Positions 1 through 4,419 of a stretch of 5,235 nucleotides of DNA are shown here, piece after piece. Each line of letters starts with the position of its first letter. Positions within the stretch are counted from its first letter, which is position 1. Location: assembly GCA_049515175.1 (NCBI GenBank), contig JBEKUI010000296.1, forward strand, positions 1 through 5,235, in the 5' to 3' direction. The stretch comes from JACQNR01 sp049515175. Its GTDB lineage: Bacteria > Acidobacteriota > Terriglobia > UBA7540. The position numbers and the translations under genes were made by a program. The notes below the pieces were generated by a model. It saw only the letters and a program-made list of their open reading frames with translations, ran no database searches and was not told the DNA's origin.

Positions 1-97
1 CGTGATCCTTAACCGAGGCCGCCTTATCTCGGATTTTGAAAATCACGGCGTCCAACTGCTCCCATGTTGCTTTGCTCATGCTTCGATCTATAGTCAT
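1..97 (-). CDS. Start of an unrecognised gene, cut by the left edge
   Basis: An ATG at 97-95 opens a frame that stays open for 32 codons to the left edge, so only the N-terminus is visible. The peptide starts MTIDRSMSKATWEQLDAVIF and continues with mixed charged and hydrophobic residues typical of a soluble helical segment. No family is recognisable from so little. The start is supported by AAGAGGGG on the minus strand (core at 109-104), 6 nt before the ATG. A second ATG six codons later (79-77) lacks such a site and is less likely. The gene follows the membrane-protein gene on the same strand after about 145 nt and may be the next cassette or operon member. That it is a gene at all rests on the ribosome binding site, the open frame and the shared orientation. 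Confidence 0.55.
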   Translation of the reverse strand, partial: MTIDRSMSKATWEQLDAVIFKIRDKAASVKDH

Positions 98-156
98 AAG
101 AGTCCCCTCTTGGTTCTTTCGTTGTATTTTAGCCTAGACATAAGCGGGTAGGTCGG

Positions 157-175
157 AGTTCGGCTTTCTCGAACT
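157..175. repeat. Small perfect hairpin in the gap between two minus-strand genes
   Basis: AGTTCG (157-162) and CGAACT (170-175) are perfect inverted repeats around a 7-nt loop. The hairpin lies 68 nt past the stop of the membrane-protein gene and about 60 nt before the next start. No T-run follows on either strand, so it is not a convincing terminator. The rest of the gap (98-242) contains no good attC pair and no other clear signal. Confidence 0.3.
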
Positions 176-242
176 GTGCGGTTCTTCCGATCAGGAGAGC
201 CACAGAGTTTCTGAGGGGCGAAACGCTGACCATATAGATGCA

Positions 243-896
243 TTACCTGCCGCGCGCACCCAGGATGATGTAAATTAAGCCGCGATAATAGAGATTGAGG
301 GCCACCAACGCGTAACACAGGAAGACGAGAGCCCCGATGCCGCCTGCACGGGCATATGAGGCTGCCCTCGCTGCTGGCGTGAAGGTCCAGGCAACGATTT
401 TGTTGCTGCTCGGGAGTTCGACGCTTTCGCGCGTGATACACCGCCCGGAGCCGCCGGCTTCCCGTTGTTGCTCCAACCAAGCCACAGCCGCCTTAGTGTC
501 CATGTCGCCGTAGGTCTTGGGATCACCGCGACGCAAGAACTGGGCAACCTCCTTCGGATGGACATCGAGGTTGCTGGAGCACATGACATCATCTTCAGAC
601 AGGTAGTGGAACCCAATACGCCCCGAGTCCGTGAGCACGCCCACGTGGCCCAAGTCCCGAAACGACGGAACAGAATTCGCAAGCTCTGGATGGCTTTGGG
701 TATAGCTCCGCAGGGTGTCGATCACGCGGACATTCTCCAGCCGCCGGTCTGGGTCGCCAAAAGATACGAGGATTCCAGTCAAAAACACGACGACCGACGA
801 GACAACGAGGAACACCTTCGAGAACCGATGCCACGAACGGTTCTCAAGGTCGGGATCTCGCCTGACACCGAAGGCCGCTCGCAACACGTTTCGCAT
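243..896 (-). CDS. Unrecognised two-helix membrane protein, 217 aa
   Basis: No family is recognised. From the ATG at 896 the protein has 217 residues. A basic N-terminus (about 1-27, with MRNVLRAAFGVRRDPD) leads into a hydrophobic helix at about 28-47. A polar domain of roughly 135 residues follows, then a second hydrophobic stretch at about 185-213 and a short basic tail (GARGR). By the positive-inside rule both ends are cytoplasmic and the middle domain is outside. That domain has two cysteines (C106, C153) that could form a disulfide. The frame extends upstream to an ATG at 974, but that start has no ribosome binding site and lies inside the attC-like element. The 896 start has GGGAGGGAG at 915-907, 10 nt away, and is preferred. 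The gene starts 33 nt after the attC-like right core, where a cassette gene is expected. The real protein is well supported; the role is unknown. Confidence 0.72.
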   Translation of the reverse strand: MRNVLRAAFGVRRDPDLENRSWHRFSKVFLVVSSVVVFLTGILVSFGDPDRRLENVRVIDTLRSYTQSHPELANSVPSFRDLGHVGVLTDSGRIGFHYLSEDDVMCSSNLDVHPKEVAQFLRRGDPKTYGDMDTKAAVAWLEQQREAGGSGRCITRESVELPSSNKIVAWTFTPAARAASYARAGGIGALVFLCYALVALNLYYRGLIYIILGARGR

Positions 897-929
897 CCTG
901 TCTATGCTCCCTCCCGCATTGCCAATGCA

Positions 930-1028
930 GCCTAACTCAATACGGATCAGCCGCGAGCGGCGCTCGCGATTCATTCGAATGGGTTTGACGGTCCCGTGCC
1001 GTTCGGCGGGTGCAGCCGCGTGTTAGAC
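930..1028 (-). other. Integron attC-like recombination site
   Basis: On the minus strand the 99-bp element begins with GTCTAAC (1028-1022) and ends with GTTAGGC (936-930). These fit the R'' (RYYYAAC) and R' (GTTRRRY) core boxes and pair with each other apart from one C/T difference. Inside the cores the arms remain imperfectly complementary: CGGCTG...CCGCCGAACGGC on one side matches CGGATCAGCCGC-GAGCGGC on the other. Imperfect inner L boxes are a hallmark of attC. The size is within the known range of about 57-141 bp. The element starts 16 nt after the stop of the 202-residue gene and ends 33 nt before the next start, exactly the place of an attC in a cassette array. The centre holds two perfect palindromes, 952-968 and 972-981. 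No integrase gene is in the window. Short degenerate cores can pair by chance, so the placement and arm pairing carry most of the weight. Confidence 0.62.
952..968. repeat. Perfect palindrome inside the attC-like element
   Basis: CGCGAGCG (952-959) and CGCTCGCG (961-968) are perfect inverted repeats with one central base. The adjacent CATTCGAATG (972-981) is a second perfect palindrome. They lie off-centre in the attC-like element, within the left-hand arm and variable middle part, and could form side hairpins when one strand is extruded. Confidence 0.6.
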
Positions 1029-1044
1029 GGCAGGGGAACAAAGC

Positions 1045-1653
1045 TCAGTGTACTCGCGGAAGGTCGTCGAGGTACTGGACCCTCACAAAAACCTCAAATC
1101 CGGCGTGAAGCTTCTGAAACACCTCACGATGACTCTCCTCGAACATTTCCGCGCGCATCACTACCTTGTCGCTACCGGGTTCCCGCAGCAACGGCGCGAG
1201 CAACGTTCCGGCGCAGGCTGTTGCAAGTTGGCCGCAGACTTTCTCAAGGAAATCTCTCGTGTTCTGCCACCAAGCGTCGTCGTCCGGTCTGAACTGTTGC
1301 ATCGCGTGCAGCAACTCGCCCAGGCGTCCACCGTCCCGGCGGAGTTCGGATGTTACGGGAGTGTAGTACAGCGTTGCTATGAACTCACCAGCTTGCGGAT
1401 CGTAGACCGCCACCTCGGCAATCCGGTCACTGATCTGGAACACATCCTCCAACGTACGTTCGAGTTTTCCGAGTTTCCAGTCGTTCTTTTTGCGCTGTGC
1501 GATACTATCCTGCGCCTGTAGATACTGCTGCATTCGTGCCTGAATGCCCGCTCTCAACTCAAAAGCGGCGTAGAACAGCCCCTCTGGCGTCGCTGCATCG
1601 AGTTGCGTCCTGGCGCGTTCAAGATACGCCCTGGCAGAAACGTGATAAGGCAT
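1045..1653 (-). CDS. Unrecognised soluble protein, 202 aa, helical N-terminus
   Basis: No family is recognised with confidence. The product has 202 residues, no signal peptide and no membrane segment. The N-terminal region (about 6-48) reads as amphipathic helices, YLERARTQLDAATPEGLFYA followed by AFELRAGIQARMQQYL. This vaguely resembles the helical part of HEPN or abortive-infection-type proteins, a shape resemblance only; the HEPN RxxxxH motif is not obvious. The rest is acidic and mixed, with a WWQN stretch and two cysteines in a helix ending VCGQLATACAG. The ATG at 1653 has GAGGGGAC immediately upstream, unusually close, and AGCAGG further off, so translation initiation may be modest. The stop is 16 nt before the attC-like element, so the gene fits the body of a cassette running from a GTTAG-like core at about 1676 to the core at 936. 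That cassette would be about 740 bp, an ordinary size. The reading frame is convincing; the function is unknown. Confidence 0.75.
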   Translation of the reverse strand: MPYHVSARAYLERARTQLDAATPEGLFYAAFELRAGIQARMQQYLQAQDSIAQRKKNDWKLGKLERTLEDVFQISDRIAEVAVYDPQAGEFIATLYYTPVTSELRRDGGRLGELLHAMQQFRPDDDAWWQNTRDFLEKVCGQLATACAGTLLAPLLREPGSDKVVMRAEMFEESHREVFQKLHAGFEVFVRVQYLDDLPRVH

Positions 1654-1669
1654 GTCCCCTCAACCTGCT

Positions 1670-1798
1670 CTCTAACTCCTGCTCAGGCTGACCTGGACAA
1701 AACCGGTCCTGGCCAGCCTCAGACTAAACCGGCGGCGGCGGGCGAGGCGCGAGTCAACGCCACCGGCAAGCCACGGCGACGGAAGCGGGAAATTAGCC
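1670..1798 (-). other. Possible degenerate attC-like gap between two genes
   Basis: The 139-nt gap between the stop of the 80-residue gene and the start of the 202-residue gene ends in GTTAGAG on the minus strand (1676-1670), six of seven matches to GTTRRRY. At its other end is GGCTAAT (1798-1792), which contains the TAA stop of the upstream gene and fits RYYYAAC at only five of seven positions. CTAA and a few following bases pair with the far end; the rest pairs poorly. The 129-bp spacing and placement suit an attC, but the left core is weak. This is recorded only because the neighbouring gap holds a much better example. Confidence 0.22.
1682..1722. repeat. Long imperfect stem-loop upstream of the 202-aa gene
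   Basis: Positions 1682-1698 pair with 1706-1722 in a 17-bp stem with three mismatches around a 7-nt loop (AAAACCG). The arms read CTCAGGCTGACCTGGAC and GTCCTGGCCAGCCTCAG. There is no T-run on either side, so it is not a standard intrinsic terminator. It lies 29 nt before the start of the 202-residue gene and could be an untranslated-region structure, a binding site, or the core of a decayed recombination site. Confidence 0.5.
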
Positions 1799-2035
1799 TG
1801 ATTTCAACTGTGCCTTGGTGTGCTTGGGGAGTGCGGTGATCACGAACCGGAGCAAGGAATTTACGGACTTAGGGGAGCGAAATACCGAGGCCACGTCCGG
1901 ATCGAGCACGATCGCAATTGTCCCGCCCTTCATCAAAGGCTCAAAACGGTTAGGACGCGATTTCCGGTAATCAAACCGATACTCCCGCCGCATCTCCCTT
2001 CGGCTTGGTCTCCTACGACTTGACGTGTTCTTCAT
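1793..2035 (-). CDS. Small basic protein, possibly an antitoxin, 80 aa
   Basis: The product from the ATG at 2035 has 80 residues. A very basic leader (about 1-30, rich in Arg, Lys and Ser) includes REYRFDYRKSRPNRF. The second half contains AIVLDPDVASVFRSPKSVNS followed by a short hydrophobic helix (LLRFVITALP). From memory the pattern 'R-E-Y-D/R-F ... V-V-L-D-P-D-V-A-x-V-F ... S-V-N-x-x-L-R' is shared by many small bacterial proteins often found beside toxin genes and thought to be antitoxin-like. That link is inference. A GTG at 2140 in the same frame would add 35 residues of unlikely composition. The ATG is better placed, about 35 nt after the predicted transcription start, although its ribosome binding site (GAGAG) is weak. 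No obvious toxin is adjacent. The 202-residue gene follows after 139 nt and is the only nearby candidate partner. Confidence 0.68.
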   Translation of the reverse strand: MKNTSSRRRPSRREMRREYRFDYRKSRPNRFEPLMKGGTIAIVLDPDVASVFRSPKSVNSLLRFVITALPKHTKAQLKSG

Positions 2036-2076
2036 AGTCTTTTCGCTCTCGTCTTGCGGCCGGTCGTGCACTGAAG

Positions 2077-2105
2077 ATTCTAACCGACTCACCTTGTGCC
2101 GTAAA
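2077..2105 (-). promoter_or_regulatory. Sigma70-like promoter for the left gene cluster
   Basis: On the minus strand TTTACG (2105-2100, four of six matches to TTGACA) is followed after exactly 17 nt by TAGAAT (2082-2077, five of six matches to TATAAT). The expected transcription start is near 2070, giving an untranslated leader of about 35 nt before the ATG at 2035. The same bases contain GTTAGAA (2083-2077), which resembles an integron core box but fails at the last position. Confidence 0.5.
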
Positions 2106-2153
2106 GCATTCGAGGGTGGCTGTTTTGCTGATGGGCGCACGGCGGTGGGGACA

Positions 2154-2169
2154 TCCGTCAGCCGACGGA
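2154..2169. repeat. Short hairpin beside the compound palindrome
   Basis: TCCGTC (2154-2159) and GACGGA (2164-2169) form a perfect 6-bp stem with a 4-nt loop. Together with the larger palindrome at 2182-2237 it fills most of the space between the vapC stop and the promoter of the left cluster. No T-run follows. Confidence 0.4.
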
Positions 2170-2181
2170 CTACAGAGAGAC

Positions 2182-2237
2182 GTAGAGGCGGCCTTTAGGC
2201 CGTCAAAGCAATTTGCCGGGCTGAAGCCCGCCGCTAC
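2182..2237. repeat. Compound palindromic repeat (REP-like), two hairpins inside an outer stem
   Basis: The outer arms GTAGAGGCGG (2182-2191) and CCGCCGCTAC (2228-2237) pair at 9 of 10 positions. Inside are two perfect hairpins: CGGCCT-TT-AGGCCG (2189-2202) and CGGGCT-GA-AGCCCG (2217-2230). They share bases with the outer stem, so outer and inner folds compete. Similar 'GGGCT-AAGCCC-gCCGCTACA' units recur between genes in several planctomycete-like genomes, from memory. The element lies 29 nt past the vapC stop and may protect or end the vapBC transcript. No transposase is nearby. Confidence 0.65.
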
Positions 2238-2266
2238 AGGTGACGGGCGACGATCCTGCCGGCTGC

Positions 2267-2653
2267 TTACAACAGTTCGACCCGTACCCCACCGACGGAT
2301 GCGAGAGCGCGGTCGCGCGTCACGAGCGGGGCATCCAGCGCTTCGGCAAGAGCCAAATACGCCGCGTCATAGGCCGTCAGGTTGTGGCGCAATTGCCAAA
2401 TGCGAGGAAGCAGGACGAAGTGCGGATAGCGGTTGAGGGGAAGGTCGGTCAGGTCCGTAAGGGCTTGGGCGCCTCGGGCCGAGGAGATGACGCCCGCGCG
2501 AGCGTAGCGGCGCAGGACCTGAGCGATTTCTACGTCGAGGAGATGGGGCGCGTGCAGAGTTTCGCCCGATGCAAAGATTCGCTGGCTGACGCGCGATGCG
2601 GCGGGCGTCTGAAGCAGGACCTCAAGCACCGCGGAGGCGTCCACGACGATCAA
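2267..2653 (-). CDS. vapC: VapC-type PIN-domain toxin (ribonuclease)
   Basis: The product is the likely toxin of a type II toxin-antitoxin pair, a Mg2+-dependent ribonuclease that cuts specific RNAs (often tRNA) when free of its antitoxin. The 128 residues span a single PIN domain of normal length. The opening strand MIVVDASAVLEVLL carries the first acidic residue (D5). E42 lies in LLDVEIAQVLRR, D96 in TAYDAAYLALAE, and D114 in TRDRAL. This is the full acidic set of an active PIN nuclease, so no inactivation is apparent. The start is TTG (2653-2651), overlapping the vapB stop as TTGA. GGGAGG inside the end of vapB (2663-2658) is 4 nt away and supports this start and translational coupling. 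The gene is the second of the vapBC operon. The RNA target cannot be read from the sequence. Confidence 0.93.
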   Translation of the reverse strand: MIVVDASAVLEVLLQTPAASRVSQRIFASGETLHAPHLLDVEIAQVLRRYARAGVISSARGAQALTDLTDLPLNRYPHFVLLPRIWQLRHNLTAYDAAYLALAEALDAPLVTRDRALASVGGVRVELL

Positions 2654-2880
2654 CGGCCCTCCCTCTCGGCCCGGACGGCGGCAGCCGGCGCGGGCCGCGG
2701 GCGGACCCGCGCACGCCCGGCCAACCGTTGCTTCAATTCTTCGAGGGTCGGCCGCTCAACCGCCATGCGGACCTCTCGAAGCAGATAATCCGAAAGCGAC
2801 ATACCTTCCAGCGCCGCGCGCGCCTTGAGTTGTCGATGCAGGTCGGAGGGAACGTTCCGAATCTGAACCATCGTGGACAT
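2650..2880 (-). CDS. vapB: VapB/FitA-type ribbon-helix-helix antitoxin
   Basis: The product is the likely antitoxin that binds and blocks the PIN toxin and represses its own operon. The 76 residues fit the family. A ribbon-helix-helix DNA-binding domain occupies about 4-41 (MVQIRNVPSDLHRQLKARAA, then LEGMSLSDYLLREV). In this fold the N-terminal strand contacts DNA. After it comes a helix (about 45-55, PTLEELKQRLAG) and a flexible Arg/Pro/Ala-rich tail, where such antitoxins usually wrap around the toxin. The ATG at 2880 has no Shine-Dalgarno sequence, but the promoter sits only 6 nt upstream, so the message is probably leaderless. An ATG three codons later (2871) is the alternative start and also lacks a ribosome binding site. 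The stop overlaps the vapC start by 4 nt. Confidence 0.92.
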   Translation of the reverse strand: MSTMVQIRNVPSDLHRQLKARAALEGMSLSDYLLREVRMAVERPTLEELKQRLAGRARVRPRPAPAAAVRAEREGR

Positions 2881-2886
2881 GTGATG

Positions 2887-2915
2887 AGTATAGTTGCATG
2901 CTCAACGCATGTCAA
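2887..2915 (-). promoter_or_regulatory. Near-consensus vapBC promoter, probably giving leaderless mRNA
   Basis: On the minus strand a perfect -35 box TTGACA (2915-2910) is followed after 17 nt by TATACT (2892-2887), five of six matches to TATAAT. Only six bases separate the -10 box from the vapB ATG, so transcription should begin at or within a base or two of the start codon. That agrees with the lack of any Shine-Dalgarno sequence there. Confidence 0.8.
2894..2915. promoter_or_regulatory. Candidate VapBC operator dyad over the -35 box and spacer
   Basis: TTGCATGC (2894-2901) and GCATGTCAA (2907-2915) form an inverted repeat with one extra base in the right arm and a 5-bp centre. Read on the minus strand, the same bases give two tandem TTGA(N)CATGC units. 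Ribbon-helix-helix antitoxins of the FitA/VapB type usually bind such repeats over their own promoter. Binding here would block RNA polymerase. The assignment is by position and symmetry only. Confidence 0.5.
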
Positions 2916-3007
2916 TCGATGCGGGCTTGCCCGGAAAACTCATGTCCCCCACGGACCACCTGGCCTGCCTGGATTCGGCCCATGTCGACCGCTGCTTGCG
3001 CACCGTT

Positions 3008-3021
3008 CCTGTCGAAACAGG
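3008..3021. repeat. Small inverted repeat upstream of the fucosidase gene
   Basis: CCTGT (3008-3012) and ACAGG (3017-3021) flank CGAA. The repeat lies 56 nt before the fucosidase start in the 196-nt divergent region shared with vapB. It could be an operator, but nothing beyond symmetry and position supports that. A recognisable -35/-10 pair for the fucosidase gene is not seen; GTGTTAAGCT at 3031-3040 is the best, poor, -10 candidate. Confidence 0.3.
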
Positions 3022-3063
3022 TCTGTCCGCGTGTTAAGCTACACGGCGCGATGAGACCCGATC

Positions 3064-3068
3064 AGGAG
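3064..3068 (+). promoter_or_regulatory. Strong ribosome binding site of the fucosidase gene
   Basis: AGGAG is placed 8 nt before the ATG at 3077, an ideal spacing. It fixes the start and gives the protein a complete signal peptide. Confidence 0.85.
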
Positions 3069-3076
3069 ATCCGACC

Positions 3077-4399
3077 ATGAAACGAGTTTTGATGTTGGGA
3101 TTCATTCTGCTTCTTTCCGCGCTGCCGTTCGGTAGGCAGCCGCAAGCGGCCGAGCCCGCGGCGCTGGCGCCCTCTGCCGCGCCCGAGACGCCGCAGCAGG
3201 AATGGTTTCGCGACGCGAAGTTCGGCATGTTCATCCACTGGGGCGTGTACAGCGTGCTGGGCGATGGCGAGTGGGTGATGAACGAAAAGAAGATCCCGGT
3301 GAGCGAATACGAGAAGCTGCCGGCGCGATTCAACCCCACGGAATTCAACGCCGCCGAATGGGTGGCACTGGCCAAGGCCGCGGGCGTGAAGTACATCACC
3401 ATCACCAGCAAGCACCACGACGGCTTCGCCATGTTCGCCACGAAGCAATCGGATTGGAACATCGTGGACCGCACGCCGTGGAAGAAGGACCCCATCAAGA
3501 TGCTCGCCGACGAATGCCAGAAGCAGGGGATCAAGCTCTTCTTCTATCACTCGCAGCTCGACTGGCATAACCCCGACTACTATCCCCTCGGGCGGACGGG
3601 CCACACGGCGGGGCGCCCCGCGGGCGGCAATTGGAACAAGTACCTCGATTACATGGACGCGCAACTCAGCGAGCTGCTCACGAACTACGGCCCCATCGGC
3701 GGCATCTGGTTCGACGGCATGTGGGACAAGCCCCAGGCCGATTGGCGCCTGGCGAAAACCTACGGCCTCATCCACCGCCTGCAGCCTGCGGCGCTCATCG
3801 GCAGCAATCACCACCTGAAGCCATTCCCGGGCGAGGATTTCCAGATGTTTGAGAAAGACCTGCCCGGACACGCGACGCAGGACTTCAACGTGGGCCAGGA
3901 AATCGGAGAGCTGCCGCGCGAGACCTGCGACACGATCAACACCGCCTGGGGCTACAACAAGAACGACCACAACTTCAAGAGCCCGACGGACCTGATCCAC
4001 TATCTCGTACGCGCCGCGGGCTACGATTCCAATTTCCTGCTCAACGTCGGGCCGATGTCCAACGGGAAAATCCAGCCGGAATTTGTCGAGCGGCTGAAGG
4101 CCGTCGGCGCCTGGCTCGATAAGAACGGCGAGAGCATCTACGGCACGCGCGGCGGGCCGATCACGCCGCGCCCCTGGGGCGTCACGACGCAGAAAGGGAA
4201 CACCGTTTACGTCCACATCCTGAACTGGCAGGACGCGGCGCTGCTGCTGCCGCCGATCGGACGCAAAGTGGAATCCGCCGCGATGCTGGGGAGCGGCGAC
4301 GCGGTGGGAGTCGTCGAAGCCGACTACGGCACGGTGCTCAAGCTGCCCGCTTCGGCGAAAGACCCGGTGGATAATGTCGTAGTGCTCAAGATGATGTAG
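3077..4399 (+). CDS. Exported GH29 alpha-L-fucosidase, 440 aa
   Basis: A retaining alpha-L-fucosidase of glycoside hydrolase family 29, removing terminal L-fucose from glycans outside the cytoplasm. Residues 1-24 are a signal peptide (MKR, hydrophobic core LMLGFILLLSALPF, cleavage near QAA-E) with no lipobox. The catalytic barrel follows: EWFRDAKFGMFIHWGVYSV (42-60), the substrate-pocket motif SKHHDGFAMF (111-120), then GGIWFDGMW (208-216) whose D213 is the expected nucleophile. ETCDTINTAWGY (282-293) and LLNVGPMSNG (321-330) are further family blocks. The acid/base glutamate is not conserved across GH29 and I do not assign it. About 355-440 forms a small beta-rich C-terminal domain. The length is normal for a compact member without a carbohydrate-binding module. 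No sulfatase or transporter gene is in the window to indicate the polysaccharide. It is convergent with the glycosylase gene. Linkage preference (GH29-A or B) is open. Confidence 0.95.
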   Translation: MKRVLMLGFILLLSALPFGRQPQAAEPAALAPSAAPETPQQEWFRDAKFGMFIHWGVYSVLGDGEWVMNEKKIPVSEYEKLPARFNPTEFNAAEWVALAKAAGVKYITITSKHHDGFAMFATKQSDWNIVDRTPWKKDPIKMLADECQKQGIKLFFYHSQLDWHNPDYYPLGRTGHTAGRPAGGNWNKYLDYMDAQLSELLTNYGPIGGIWFDGMWDKPQADWRLAKTYGLIHRLQPAALIGSNHHLKPFPGEDFQMFEKDLPGHATQDFNVGQEIGELPRETCDTINTAWGYNKNDHNFKSPTDLIHYLVRAAGYDSNFLLNVGPMSNGKIQPEFVERLKAVGAWLDKNGESIYGTRGGPITPRPWGVTTQKGNTVYVHILNWQDAALLLPPIGRKVESAAMLGSGDAVGVVEADYGTVLKLPASAKDPVDNVVVLKMM

Positions 4400-4400
4400 G

Positions 4401-4418
4401 GGCACGCTACGGCGTGCC
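4401..4418. terminator. Hairpin between two convergent genes, possible bidirectional terminator
   Basis: GGCACGC (4401-4407) and GCGTGCC (4412-4418) form a perfect GC-rich 7-bp stem with loop TACG. It fills most of the 20-nt gap between the fucosidase stop (TAG, ending 4399) and the glycosylase stop (TAA, plus-strand 4420-4422). Only TTT follows on the plus strand and no T-run on the other, so termination would be weak. The sequence also resembles a common dispersed GGCACGC/GCGTGCC repeat. Confidence 0.5.
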
Positions 4419-4419
4419 T

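Noticed and set aside
131..242. A second full attC site after the membrane-protein gene
   Set aside because: Only a degenerate CTAGGC occurs at one end; there is no RYYYAAC box near the stop at 243 and the arms do not pair.
94..480. Open frame of 128 codons on the minus strand opposite and across the membrane-protein gene
   Set aside because: It overlaps the membrane-protein gene and the hairpin gap in another frame, is rich in Arg/Pro/His/Cys without domain structure, and has no ribosome binding site.
897..974. Upstream ATG at 974 extending the membrane protein by 26 residues
   Set aside because: No ribosome binding site precedes it, it lies inside the attC-like element, and the ATG at 896 has GGGAGGGAG upstream and a better N-terminus for a membrane protein.
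2036..2140. GTG start extending the 80-aa protein to 115 residues
   Set aside because: The added residues would cover the predicted promoter and are of unlikely composition, and the ATG at 2035 is correctly placed after the promoter.
2240..2788. Plus-strand open frame of 182 codons across vapBC
   Set aside because: The minus strand carries a complete VapB/VapC pair with catalytic residues, overlap and promoter; the plus-strand product has no recognisable features.
3062..4405. Open frame of 447 codons on the minus strand opposite the fucosidase gene
   Set aside because: It is the mirror of a GC-rich coding region, rich in Arg/Val/Ala/His without motifs; the plus-strand frame is a clear GH29 enzyme with signal peptide and ribosome binding site.
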